DNA of 64,000 bases from Methanosphaerula subterraneus (lineage in GTDB: Archaea; Halobacteriota; Methanomicrobia; Methanomicrobiales; Methanospirillaceae). This document shows, piece by piece, positions 1 to 8,014 of the stretch. The stretch is taken from NCBI RefSeq assembly GCF_052055875.1, contig NZ_CP170508.1, positions 1,178,001 through 1,242,000 on the forward strand, in the 5' to 3' direction. The notes under the pieces are model-generated. The model did no database searches. It was given only the letters and a program-made list of their open reading frames with translations, and was not told where the DNA came from. A program made the position numbers and the translations under genes. Each line of letters starts with the position of its first letter. The first letter of the stretch is position 1.

Positions 1-2
1 TC

Positions 3-272
3 GTCGTGGACCCCCAGGGACCCAGATTTTTTCCAGATGAATCTTCGAAGATAGGGGATATCTGGACGGAATGCTTGATCGAGCTTAAACAGAGGGGAGG
101 GGGAGTAATGACTCTTCAAGCTCATCCTGGAAGGCTATCACCTGCTTATGTGGCGTCATTGGACTACTTCATTCAGAATGCCTTGAGATTAGGAGCCGTA
201 TTCTCAACTCCCAATGAAATTTGCCACCGTTTTCCAGGTAGTGTTCAGCAGAAATTTCGTGGAGATGGGTGA
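3..272 (+). CDS. Polysaccharide deacetylase-like protein, C-terminal part (5' end outside window)
   Basis: The open frame is already running at the left edge and ends with TGA at 270-272. The visible 89 residues contain an AHPGRLSPAY stretch followed by a helix and an FSTPNEICHRF motif. This resembles the last strand and helix of NodB-type polysaccharide deacetylases, which end in an LHP-type histidine motif and a 'phe-x-thr-pro-x-glu-ile' turn. These enzymes remove acetyl groups from N-acetyl sugars of surface polymers. The catalytic Asp-His-His triad would lie upstream of the window, so activity cannot be judged. The family call is inferred from the tail only. Confidence 0.5.
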   Translation, partial: VVDPQGPRFFPDESSKIGDIWTECLIELKQRGGGVMTLQAHPGRLSPAYVASLDYFIQNALRLGAVFSTPNEICHRFPGSVQQKFRGDG

Positions 273-327
273 ATCTGGGATCTCGATAGGTGATATTGCG
301 AATATGACAGCACGATAATGACAATGT

Positions 328-714
328 GTGGCGACGATCACATTTTTTGTGCCCGGTATTGATCCACACGATCACCTAAGTCCACCAGATGACCCAGACT
401 GTCTACGCTGTTTGGATACTGCATCAGATGAGAGAGAAAACCGAATTATTAGTGTTTATTTTACATTCAGGATACGCAAAGATCAGCACGGTTACCTCGC
501 AACTATTCCCAAAAATCCAATTAAGCGACAGATGCCGATCAGATTATGCCTGATGATTCAGAACTCTGGAGATAATATCAGTCTGATCTGCCCAAAGGGA
601 GCAAAATACTTGATTGTCGATATAGGAGAGGCCTGCGGTCTCTTCAAAAAAAAATTAGAAGCTTTGATAACTTCCGCCACTCTTGATGAAATTATTCGCC
701 AGCACGTTGGTTGA
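328..714 (+). CDS. Hypothetical protein, 128 aa
   Basis: An open frame starts with GTG at 328; no good ribosome binding site precedes it. I do not recognise the product. It has no signal peptide or membrane segment, and a basic central part (around IPKNPIKRQMPIR). Its last 60 bases overlap, on the opposite strand, the 3' end of the beta-helix gene, an arrangement that is either a tight convergent overlap or a sign that one end is not original. The local base composition is more AT-rich than the core genes. It could be a remnant or a spurious frame. Confidence 0.33.
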   Translation: MATITFFVPGIDPHDHLSPPDDPDCLRCLDTASDERENRIISVYFTFRIRKDQHGYLATIPKNPIKRQMPIRLCLMIQNSGDNISLICPKGAKYLIVDIGEACGLFKKKLEALITSATLDEIIRQHVG

Positions 715-3309
715 ACTTGGCGTGCTTGCCGTGAACCCCCGCGTGTAGCTATCCACTACGTTTCCGATAATATTACTGGTGCTGGGGACAAAGGGTTCGA
801 GGTATATCGCCGTCCCGCTCCCGGTGCCCTTCACATAATTACCCTGGATCAGGAGATTGGTCCGATCCACATCGATGCCCTCGTAGAGGATATTGATCAT
901 GATATTGTTCACGATCTTGTCAACTTTTGTGCCCAGATTGGTCGCGCTCACCATCTCGTTGGTCAGGACGACTCCTCCTTTGCAGTTGATCATGACATTG
1001 TTGGTAATCTCTGAGGTGCCGGCCCGGATTTCCACTCCCCTGGCACAGTTGTTCATCACATTTCCCCTGACGATATAGGGTCCTGCGGTCTGAATATGGG
1101 CGTCGACCGCCTGTTCTGTCGTGTACTCAAAGTAATTGTTCTCGACGGTGACGCTCTGAATATAACTGGATGCAGGCAGGTTCGGATTGGATGTTCCGGT
1201 TGCAACACCATGCCGTCCTTTGGTGACAAAGAAGTTGTCATGGATGTTGATCTGATCGCTGCGGTCCGTGATGCAGACCCCATATCCCAGTCCAGACTGG
1301 AATACATTGTCAAAGACCGACTTTTCGACGGTGACCGCCGAACACGTGTTCAGGCGGATGGCCGCATACCCGATATTATGGAACTTTACATTCGAGACGT
1401 GGAAGTTCTGGAGATAATACGCGTTGATCATCGCCGGATCGGTTTCAATGCCGGGGCCTTCAATGACAAGCCCGGTGATGGTGACGCCACTCATCTTCGA
1501 AGTGGACGACCCGCCTGCATTCAGGGTGAAGACGTCATCTGTCGCTCTCTGACAGTTGAAGACGGTCCCCGCCTCCCCGAACAGGGTTACCGGTTTGTTG
1601 ATACCGATCGGACCATCGATCCGGTACTGGCCGGGGGGGAAGTAGATCGTCGAACCGGATGGGAGTCCGGTGAGGAGCGACTGGAGGGCAGCCGTATCGT
1701 CGGTGACGCCATCGCCCTTCAGCCCTGATGACCGGGCGTTCGTGGCAATCGAGACCAGGTCAGGTCGGGAAGGAACCGACCAGCCGCGATAGGCCGTCAA
1801 CATCTGGGCCAGGCGTGCATTCCCCTGTGAGTATGCGGTACTCGCAAACGCTGCCGCATCAACAGCATTGGTTACAGGCCCGATTGTGGTTGGTGTAGGT
1901 GTAACTACGGTTGTTGGGATTGTGGTTGGCCTGGGTGTGGCTACTGTGGTTGGTATTGAGGTAGCAACAGTTGTTGGAATTGTGGTTGGTCTGGGTGTGG
2001 CTACTGTGGTTGGTATTGAGGTAGCAACAGTTGTTGGGATTGTGGTTGGTTTCGGGGTGGCTACCGTGGTTGGTATTGGGGTAGCAACAGTTGTTGGGAT
2101 TGTGGTTGGTTTCGGGGTGGCTACCGTGGTTGGCACTGTTGTCAGTGTCGGGCCCCCTACAATCTGAATGTTCATATTATAGGAAGGATCCTGTATGTTT
2201 CCTACCTGAATTGCTGGGAATGGATTGTTTTTCGGGTTTGTGACCTTGAACTCAGTAGCGGTCACGTCATGGGAGTTGAGCCCCAGGAGTGCCCACTGCT
2301 TTGGCTTATCAGACCAGCAGTTTTTTATCAGGATCCCTGAATTATCCGTGGTTACAAATCCATTCTGTGATCCAATGTCCGTGCATCCATCAACAGTTGC
2401 ACCAGTCTTAATGGTGAACCCGTTCAGGTTGCCCTGCGAGACGCAGGTGATGAACTGTACGGTCGGGTTGCCCCCGAAGAACCCTGCGCCAGATGTAGGA
2501 GTTCCCTGAGTCTTCTTCTGTCCGTTGTTGTTGCTGGTGCATCCTCTGAATATTACATTGTTCGCTGAGACGCCCTCCGCCAGGTAGAACCCAGACTCCC
2601 AGCATCCATTTGCCTTGCTGTTCTCGACCAGAACATTGCTGATGGAGGTGGACTGGGCGAGGTCAAAGCCGCTAACCGATGGGTTAAGCTGAGATGCCCG
2701 TCCTGCGTTGATCGCACTGCAATCAGAGTAGGTGATGCCAGAGATGCTGCTTGTTGTTCCCTGACCTGAATTTAGAAATCCTGGCGATGAACCGTCGGTT
2801 GCGCGACAGGTGGTGAAGGTGAAATCGCTCAGAGCCATGTTATTTGCATAGATGAAGAACGCACCTTTCTTTGCAGAATAGTCTCTGACGGTCACATTGC
2901 TGAACTTAACATGACTGCCGATTATAAAGAATCCTGTTGGTCCAGTTAACTGGAGTTTCTGGATGGTATTATTGCCATTGACCTGAACTGAACCCTCGGT
3001 GACGAATTTCAGGGTCGTTTTACCTGCACCTTTACCAATAAGATTCACTCCACTGATGAGGTTGATATCTCCGCGGATATTGAAGGTGCCGTCAAGGAGA
3101 ATAACGTCTCCACCTCCGATTGAGGCCGCCGCATTGATGGCTGCCTGTATCTCAGTCTGATCATTGGATCCATCACAGACGTACTGTGCCGAAGTTTTTA
3201 CCTGACTATTGCTTGCGGCAACGGTCACGCTTGCTGCACTGGCTGCTCCAGCCAGTCCTATTAGCAGGACTGCGGCAATCAGTGCAATTAATAGGAGATG
3301 CTTTTTCAT
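655..3309 (-). CDS. Secreted right-handed beta-helix (pectate-lyase fold) protein, two helix domains joined by a PT-rich linker
   Basis: 884 residues if translation starts at the ATG at 3309, which gives a clean signal peptide (MKKHLLLIALI, cleavage near ASAA at residue 26); an upstream in-frame start would put 18 odd residues before it. Residues about 30-380 form a NosD/pectate-lyase type beta-helix rich in N-x-turns. Residues about 385-480 are a Thr/Pro/Val linker encoded by 60-bp tandem repeats. Residues about 500-880 begin with a GDGVTDDTAAL motif typical of the Pectate_lyase_3 family and continue as a second beta-helix. Such proteins bind or cleave acidic polysaccharides at the cell surface. 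Catalytic residues are not evident. The gene stands alone with its own promoter. Confidence 0.85.
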   Translation of the reverse strand: MKKHLLLIALIAAVLLIGLAGAASAASVTVAASNSQVKTSAQYVCDGSNDQTEIQAAINAAASIGGGDVILLDGTFNIRGDINLISGVNLIGKGAGKTTLKFVTEGSVQVNGNNTIQKLQLTGPTGFFIIGSHVKFSNVTVRDYSAKKGAFFIYANNMALSDFTFTTCRATDGSSPGFLNSGQGTTSSISGITYSDCSAINAGRASQLNPSVSGFDLAQSTSISNVLVENSKANGCWESGFYLAEGVSANNVIFRGCTSNNNGQKKTQGTPTSGAGFFGGNPTVQFITCVSQGNLNGFTIKTGATVDGCTDIGSQNGFVTTDNSGILIKNCWSDKPKQWALLGLNSHDVTATEFKVTNPKNNPFPAIQVGNIQDPSYNMNIQIVGGPTLTTVPTTVATPKPTTIPTTVATPIPTTVATPKPTTIPTTVATSIPTTVATPRPTTIPTTVATSIPTTVATPRPTTIPTTVVTPTPTTIGPVTNAVDAAAFASTAYSQGNARLAQMLTAYRGWSVPSRPDLVSIATNARSSGLKGDGVTDDTAALQSLLTGLPSGSTIYFPPGQYRIDGPIGINKPVTLFGEAGTVFNCQRATDDVFTLNAGGSSTSKMSGVTITGLVIEGPGIETDPAMINAYYLQNFHVSNVKFHNIGYAAIRLNTCSAVTVEKSVFDNVFQSGLGYGVCITDRSDQINIHDNFFVTKGRHGVATGTSNPNLPASSYIQSVTVENNYFEYTTEQAVDAHIQTAGPYIVRGNVMNNCARGVEIRAGTSEITNNVMINCKGGVVLTNEMVSATNLGTKVDKIVNNIMINILYEGIDVDRTNLLIQGNYVKGTGSGTAIYLEPFVPSTSNIIGNVVDSYTRGFTASTPSSTNVLANNFIKSGGSYQSF
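1904..2133. repeat. 60-bp tandem repeat encoding the PT-rich linker
   Basis: Nearly four direct copies of a 60-bp unit lie in register (the period matches exactly from one 60-base row to the next). On the coding (minus) strand each unit encodes about 20 residues of alternating TTVAT and PTTIP blocks. Copies differ by a few substitutions (for example ctgggtgtgg against ttcggggtgg). Length is a multiple of three, so gain or loss of a unit keeps the reading frame and only changes the spacer length. Confidence 0.9.
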
Positions 3310-3386
3310 ATTCGATATGCTCCAAGAATTGCCCCCACAAGGCATTGCAGATGTGCAAGGCAATTACTCATGATAGTCTGCATGGC

Positions 3387-3399
3387 ATATATTTAAACT
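3387..3399 (-). promoter_or_regulatory. TATA box of the beta-helix gene
   Basis: On the minus strand the stretch reads TTTAAATATATG, a good match to the archaeal TATA box. It lies about 80 bases before the ATG at 3309, implying a 5' leader of roughly 50 bases. Confidence 0.6.
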
Positions 3400-3799
3400 T
3401 AATTATTGCACAATTCGTCAGATTATCGACAAAATAGGTTTTTATTCTTAGATTGAGCTGATTTTAGAGGAGTATGAAAAAATACCGAGGAGGCGACAGA
3501 AAAAATCTACCCCCAATTTTAGACTGGGAGAAGCGCTTCCATCCACCAATTATACAAATAAAAATCCAACAAAATTCTTTTAATTTTTTCAGATTTTCAA
3601 CGTAACAATCGCTTGCAAATCATTCAGAGAGATCCCCTGACTCATATTGCATCTTCTTTGCAGTACCGGCGATGCCGCACCCGGTCAATAATCCGATTTG
3701 ATCCCACTTAATTTTAGAATTATTTATGTTAAAGGTAAGAAAAAAAAAAGGATAGAATTCAGCCTGTTTAAAAAAACCAGAGACGTAGAAGAACATCAC
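3400..3799. other. AT-rich intergenic region
   Basis: No supported gene. The stretch is strongly AT-rich, has an A-run at 3741-3750 and TATA-like words near 3720, which may be a relic promoter for the broken CBM6 sequence that follows. Confidence 0.5.
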
Positions 3800-4312
3800 C
3801 TCGTTCCGACGGTTACGACAGCCGCACCGACTATTGGCGGGGGACCCATACAACGACCTGCACAACCTCCCCGGTCTCCTGCAGGCTGAGGACTACGATC
3901 TCGGCGGTGAGGGTGTCGCCTACCATGTCACCCTCCCTAGGAACTCAGGTGGAGCCTACCAACGGGACGATTGGACTTCGAAACGCATGACACCGATAAC
4001 AGCCCCAACGTCGGCTGGGTCCGGGCCGGCGAGTGGCTCGCGTACACGGTGAATGTTGACACGGCCGGCACCTACGACGCCGGGTTCCGGGTCGCCTCAT
4101 CCCACGCCGGCTCATCGGTCCGGGTCTATCTGGACGACGGGACCACGCCGATTGCGACCGTGAATGTCCCGAACATCGGCGACTGGCTGGCCTTCCGGAC
4201 TGTTCGGATGCCGGTGATCCTGCTGGCCAGGCAGCACAGCATCGTGCTGAAGGTCCCGACCGATTATGTCAACATCAACTGGATCAGCTTCACCCTGAAG
4301 GGCACCGAATAA
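3800..4312 (+). pseudogene. Broken carbohydrate-binding module (CBM6) sequence
   Basis: Three consecutive pieces in different frames together read as one CBM6 domain. A Thr/Pro linker ending APTIGG (to about 3840) is followed, after a frameshift, by DPYNDLHNLPGLLQAEDYD and GGAYQRDD. A second frameshift near 3969 leads to DFETHD, NVGWVRAGEWLAY and the C-terminal strands ending at 4312. CBM6 domains typically start with 'AEDYD', carry 'GGAYR' and 'VGWxxAGEW' strands and bind polysaccharides. No signal peptide or upstream catalytic domain is present, so this is the 3' remnant of a larger surface protein. It is related in module type to the gene at the right edge of the window. Confidence 0.8.
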
Positions 4313-4467
4313 TCCCCATTTTACAAAGGAATACTTCTATTCATGCTTATCCTTCGTTGTATCGAGAATATTGCGGCAGAGTCACAGCCCGATTCGACAG
4401 GGAGACATCTCGAACAGATCACCGGCAGCGTCGGCAATCACTCGACCATGCAGGAGGGGGCTACCAC

Positions 4468-4854
4468 TCAGGCCGTCGCCCAGAAGGAGCCCTCCCCCTT
4501 TCGGTTACCGACGCCTGTGGGAAAAGACTCAGGCATCACATACTCAACGAGTTTCCTCGCTTCTACCGCAGGTACGGCTACGAGGGTCTCTATATCCGCC
4601 CAATCCCCCCGGGATATGGCAACTTTCATCGCCGCTTTTTCATCCGGGGCTTCAAACATGACGACGGCATCGTACCGTCCGAGCGTCCAAGAGATGCTCT
4701 GGTATCTGATCCCCTCTTTCTCCTCGACCTCTAACTGTTTCAGATTCTGGGCGATCAGTTTCTGGTCCCCCTTTTTTTTGAATTTAACCAGTGCAATGAA
4801 GTTCAAGCTCTCCACCTTGCCCGTTCTGGGCGCTGGACCATATGAGTGAATCAA
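4468..4854 (-). CDS. GYD-domain protein
   Basis: 128 residues. Residues about 17-100 match the GYD family: a first strand (NFIALVKFKKKGDQ), a central WTLGRYDAVVMFEAPDE that contains the family's 'G-x-YD' motif, and an alternating strand/helix pattern with a final LVAVPAVEA. The family adopts a small ferredoxin-like fold and has no established biochemical function. It is cytoplasmic, with no signal or membrane segment. It is flanked by decayed fragments on both sides and has no operon partner. Confidence 0.8.
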   Translation of the reverse strand: MIHSYGPAPRTGKVESLNFIALVKFKKKGDQKLIAQNLKQLEVEEKEGIRYQSISWTLGRYDAVVMFEAPDEKAAMKVAISRGDWADIETLVAVPAVEARKLVEYVMPESFPTGVGNRKGEGSFWATA

Positions 4855-5127
4855 TATAATGGTATCGGTGAGATCGAACCGGAGGGAGGAACATCACCAT
4901 GGGAGCGATCTCCAGTCTTCATTCGTGGGGCCGACAAGGTTGCAGAGGATCATCGTCTCATGGTGAATCAGAACGATCACCCGCTGGTTCCCGACCCTGA
5001 GAGAAAAGAACGGAGGGTTGTTATGACCCTTCAATCGTTTGACATGGTGCAGGGGGATGATGATATCCCTGGCCGCGGCTGGTAATCACGAACTGCGGTT
5101 CGTCCCTGGTGAGCCAGGTCCGGCCGG

Positions 5128-5295
5128 ATGTCGACCGATGAAGGGGCGAAGCATTCGTACACGTTCACCGGAACCACGGTGCCGGCTGCCGGCTCGGTGA
5201 CGATCGCCTCCGGCACCGCGACCGACGATATCACGTGGGTCAGATCGTCAGTCAGAAGAGGGGATGACCATGAACCTGACAGTCGACAGATTTGA
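5128..5295 (+). pseudogene. Lamin-tail domain remnant
   Basis: The frame beginning at the ATG at 5128 reads STDEGAKHSYTFTGTTVPAA followed by GSVTIASGTATDDITW. This is the middle of a lamin-tail (LTD) domain, where the usual pattern is 'L-x-DEAGHTYTF ... LAAGATVTI-x-TGSGTD ... W'. The upstream half of the domain is missing or frameshifted (the region 4860-5127 has stops in the relevant frame). In archaea, LTD domains are often found beside DUF3006 proteins and metallo-beta-lactamase nucleases or ComEC-like proteins, and DUF3006 does follow immediately. This is read as a decayed gene. Confidence 0.65.
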
Positions 5296-5483
5296 GGGAG
5301 ACCGCGGTCCTCCGGGTTCGACCCGAAGAGTATCAACAGATTCTCTTCCCCCAGGAATTGCTGCCAGGTGTAGAAGATGGAGATATTCTTGAGGTCACGG
5401 CGACGCGTGGAATCCACGAGACCGAAGAGGCACGGGAACGGGTCTCGTCATTGATTGAAAAGTTGAGGCAGAAGGGGACCTGA
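5264..5483 (+). pseudogene. DUF3006 protein with one frameshift
   Basis: A ribosome binding site (AGAAGAGGGG) precedes ATG at 5264. The first frame reads MTMNLTVDRFEGD and then goes off; from about 5298 the neighbouring frame continues TAVLRVRPEEYQQILFPQE, then LLPGVEDGDIL, and ends with RVSSLIEKLRQKGT at 5483. Joined, the two pieces make a complete DUF3006 protein of about 72 residues, whose signature is 'VDRFEGD-x-AVL' at the start and 'LLP-x-GV-x-EGD' in the middle. Either a real inactivating single-base indel or a sequencing error near 5298 would explain it. Confidence 0.75.
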
Positions 5484-5717
5484 TTACAAGCGCCCTCTGC
5501 TGATAGATCAACGCAGCTGATCCTGTTCGCCTCGAATGCGACCGATCTGGTTTATCCCGGGGATCGGTTCAGCCCGCCGGCCACCTTTGTCCAGATCAGG
5601 GCCCCCTTGCCTGCGAAGACTGGATATGTCACGATATTCTATATGGAAGGATCCGGGGTCGTAAATCGGGCGATCCATGTCGATGATGTTTGGATCGGCA
5701 CGGCCCCGACCGCTTGA
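5484..5717 (+). pseudogene. C-terminal fragment of an unrecognised protein
   Basis: Directly after the DUF3006 stop, the same frame stays open to TGA at 5715-5717 without a convincing start codon. From 5511 it reads like a beta-rich extracytoplasmic domain (TQLILFASNATDLVYPGD, then PPATFVQIRAPLPAKTGYV). Codon choice looks coding. I take it as the 3' end of a gene that lost its 5' part. The family is not recognised. Confidence 0.45.
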
Positions 5718-5730
5718 CCTCTTTTTCTTG

Positions 5731-5758
5731 CGAACAAATCGAAGCCTTGAAAGCATCA
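5731..5758 (+). promoter_or_regulatory. Shared upstream element, copy 1
   Basis: The words ACAAATCGAAGCCTTGAA stand 26-43 bases before the TPR lipoprotein start. A near copy (ACAAATCGATGCCTTGAA) lies before the next gene at about 6579. The resemblance is visible; a regulatory role is a guess. Confidence 0.25.
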
Positions 5759-5776
5759 CGGAAGAGAAGGTCTCTT

Positions 5777-6517
5777 ATGAGAACGCCCCTAGTTCTACTC
5801 TGCCTCTTACTATGCGGGATTCTGGTAGCCGGCTGCACCTCGACTACTAAAACCTCAACAACGGCAGACTGGATCAATAAGGGGGATGCCCTCTACGACC
5901 AGGGGAAATACGATGCGGCGATCGTATGCTATGATCAGGCGATCGCACTGGATCCGAAAGAGCCCGCTGGCTGGAACGAGAAGGGACTTGCTCTTGCCCG
6001 CCAATTTGAATACGATGCGGCGATCGTGTGCTATGATAAAGCGATCGCGCTGGATCCAAATGGGGCTATCACTTGGAACAATAAAGGGGGTACCTTCGCA
6101 GATCAGGAGCGATACGACGCGGCGATCGTGTGCTATGATCAGGCGATCGTGCTTGACCCGAGATATGTCAATGCTTGGACCAATAAAGGGGCTGCCCTCA
6201 ACAACCAAGGGAAATATGATGCGGCCATCGCATGCTATGATAGGGCGATTATGATTGATCCGAAATATGTCAGAGCCTGGACCGGTAAAGGGGCTGCCCT
6301 TGCCAGCCAAGAAAAATATGATGCATCGATCATATGCTATGATCAGGCGATCATGCTTGATCCGAAGGATGCCAAAACCTGGACTAACAAAGGGAATTCT
6401 CTTGCAGATCTGGGGAAATATGATGCGGCGATCGCATGTTATGATCAAGCAATCGCACTGGATCCAACCAATACCAAAGCAACGGCGAATCGCAAGCGGG
6501 CCCTTGCAAAGATTTAG
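5777..6517 (+). CDS. Lipoprotein with six tetratricopeptide repeats
   Basis: 246 residues from the ATG at 5777, which has GAAGAGAAGG upstream and gives a lipoprotein signal (LLCGILVAGC, lipid-attached Cys near residue 20). After a short Ser/Thr spacer, residues about 32-235 form six TPR units of exactly 34 residues, each with the pattern AW-x-NKG-x-AL ... YDAAI-x-CYDQAI-x-LDP. TPR arrays are protein-binding scaffolds; here it would be anchored on the outer face of the membrane. The repeats are similar at DNA level as well (102-bp period), suggesting recent internal duplication. The binding partner is unknown. Confidence 0.85.
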   Translation: MRTPLVLLCLLLCGILVAGCTSTTKTSTTADWINKGDALYDQGKYDAAIVCYDQAIALDPKEPAGWNEKGLALARQFEYDAAIVCYDKAIALDPNGAITWNNKGGTFADQERYDAAIVCYDQAIVLDPRYVNAWTNKGAALNNQGKYDAAIACYDRAIMIDPKYVRAWTGKGAALASQEKYDASIICYDQAIMLDPKDAKTWTNKGNSLADLGKYDAAIACYDQAIALDPTNTKATANRKRALAKI

Positions 6518-6574
6518 GGGGCAGTGATCAGGATTATTCGAAAGGCTCGTCGATTTTGCCGGCGATATTCTCGA

Positions 6575-6603
6575 CAATTACAAATCGATGCCTTGAAGAT
6601 ATC
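6575..6603 (+). promoter_or_regulatory. Shared upstream element, copy 2
   Basis: ACAAATCGATGCCTTGAA about 40-58 bases before the zinc-ribbon gene start, near-identical to the element before the TPR gene. It lacks an obvious TATA word. Function is inferred only from the repetition. Confidence 0.25.
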
Positions 6604-6636
6604 AGATGAGAGAATACCTCGCATAGCGATGGCGGT

Positions 6637-7440
6637 ATGAAAGAGTGTCCGAACTGTGGGGCCGGCGTCAAAGACGAATGGGGGGCCTGCCCTAAGTGCA
6701 CAATAAACCTGCAGGAGGCTGAGCGGGCCCTCGGTCGGGACTATTACATACCGCCCGATGATGGGAAGATCCATCCAATAGATCCCACGATCCCCCTTGG
6801 CACAGAGGGGGAGTGGACTCAGAGATCTATTGTGGTCAATGGTGAAACGAAATCAGTATTGTTCCATGACTCAGCCGGGCTTCCAACAGTTCACATTCCC
6901 TCGGATGAAGAAAGTAACCTGACAGAGGAAGAAATAGCATGGGTTCTCGACCCGGAAAGGTCGGACCTCCCCCCTTCACGTCCTTCAGCCGGCCCCCTTG
7001 CGATGCCGGCCACACGGGTAGTATATGAATCACCAGTGGCATCTACTTCTCGGACATATGTCACTCAGACAAGGGATCCCATAATGATTTCAAGCGACAA
7101 GGCTCCGATAGGCCTATGGTTCGCTCTTGGAATGATGCTCCCTGCTATTGGAGTCGTTGGAGGTAATGTGGCGGGCATCCTAGCATTAAACGATCTTGCG
7201 GTCTGGGGTCAAATCGCTACCGGCATTGGGATTTTGCTGATCTGGTTGACAATCTACGGAGACGCGAAGAGCCTTGGGGCGGGAAACGTGAAAAACGTAG
7301 GGAACTTTCTCACGAAGATTCCTCCAATTATCTGGTTGGTCGGGTCCTTAATTGGCTGGCCATTGGTCCCATTTATCTATCTATTCTCCCGAGACGACAT
7401 TTGGCAGGCATATTTGAGGGGGAGAGATTTTGGGTATTAA
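6637..7440 (+). CDS. Zinc-ribbon membrane protein of unknown function
   Basis: 267 residues. The N-terminus is a zinc ribbon (CPNCGAGVKDEWGACPKC, residues 4-21). A charged, proline-rich stretch of about 125 residues follows. From about residue 158 there are three or four hydrophobic segments (GLWFALGMMLPAIGVVGG; IATGIGILLIWLTIY; IIWLVGSLIGWPLVPFIYLF). The topology suggests a cytoplasmic metal-binding head on a small membrane anchor. I do not recognise a functional family. It sits downstream of the TPR lipoprotein on the same strand with a 119-base gap and a similar upstream element. Confidence 0.7.
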   Translation: MKECPNCGAGVKDEWGACPKCTINLQEAERALGRDYYIPPDDGKIHPIDPTIPLGTEGEWTQRSIVVNGETKSVLFHDSAGLPTVHIPSDEESNLTEEEIAWVLDPERSDLPPSRPSAGPLAMPATRVVYESPVASTSRTYVTQTRDPIMISSDKAPIGLWFALGMMLPAIGVVGGNVAGILALNDLAVWGQIATGIGILLIWLTIYGDAKSLGAGNVKNVGNFLTKIPPIIWLVGSLIGWPLVPFIYLFSRDDIWQAYLRGRDFGY

Positions 7441-7506
7441 TTTTCTCATTGCTTGCTCAGAAGGTAGCCTTGCCGAAGTGATGTTAAAAAACAAAGGAGA
7501 TGCAAA

Positions 7507-7698
7507 ATGCCGACAAATGAAAGAAAGCATGAGTTTATTCTCGGGATCTTGATGGGGGTATAGGGGAATCTGGGGGTATCCTCATTGTTTAACATATTTG
7601 GTAACACTTCGATATGCGGAAACGTCATCCTCCTCCTGATCTCTATCTTCGGTTTCGCCTGGGTGGGTCTACGTTTGACTGCTGAAACCAGTTTGTAA
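7507..7698 (+). pseudogene. Small membrane protein gene interrupted by an in-frame amber codon
   Basis: A textbook ribosome binding site (AAAGGAGATGCAAA) precedes ATG at 7507. The frame reads MPTNERKHEFILGILMGV, then TAG (7561-7563), then stays open for 44 more codons to TAA at 7696-7698 with a hydrophobic segment near the end (VILLLISIFGFAWVGL). With the amber codon read through, it would be a 63-residue protein with two hydrophobic helices. A point mutation in a small gene is the simplest explanation. Pyrrolysine insertion is possible only if the genome has pyl genes, which are not seen here. Confidence 0.5.
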
Positions 7699-7877
7699 AC
7701 TGGCCGGGGTCGCACCATAGATATGGTCTCATAATATACTGAACAATCACGCGCGTCTCGTGAAAAAACCTCTTTTTTAGATCACGGATCCAACAATATT
7801 ATACGCGGCATATTTAGAACAGAATGATAAAAACGCATCAATAAAAAATACTCACGGCTTTGTACCCTGAGCATCCA

Positions 7878-7949
7878 AGCCGTCGGAGGGATTTGAACCC
7901 TCGACCTGCTGATTACGAATCAGCCGCTATACCCCTAAGCCACGACGGC
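7878..7949 (-). tRNA. tRNA-Thr (anticodon CGT)
   Basis: On the minus strand the sequence folds as a full cloverleaf without intron. The 7-bp acceptor stem is GCCGTCG pairing with CGACGGC, the anticodon loop is TTCGTAA (anticodon CGT) on a GCTGA/TCAGC stem, and the T-arm carries GTTCAAATC. The discriminator base is U (position 7878 on the plus strand is A), as usual for archaeal tRNA-Thr. CCA is not encoded. It decodes ACG codons. Confidence 0.95.
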
Positions 7950-8014
7950 AGCTACCTCATAATATCCACATTCCAGCCTATTAAAAGTAATGACAGGGCC
8001 GGCCCCCCTCAGGC

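Noticed and set aside
4343..4849. Open frames on the plus strand over the GYD gene
   Set aside because: The minus-strand frame carries the GYD motifs; the plus-strand products do not resemble proteins.
5031..5417. Minus-strand frame of 128 codons over the lamin-tail/DUF3006 remnants
   Set aside because: The plus strand shows two recognisable domains across the same bases, and the antisense product has no family-like pattern.
7561..7563. Pyrrolysine at the amber codon
   Set aside because: No pyl genes or methylamine methyltransferase context in the window; a nonsense mutation is simpler.
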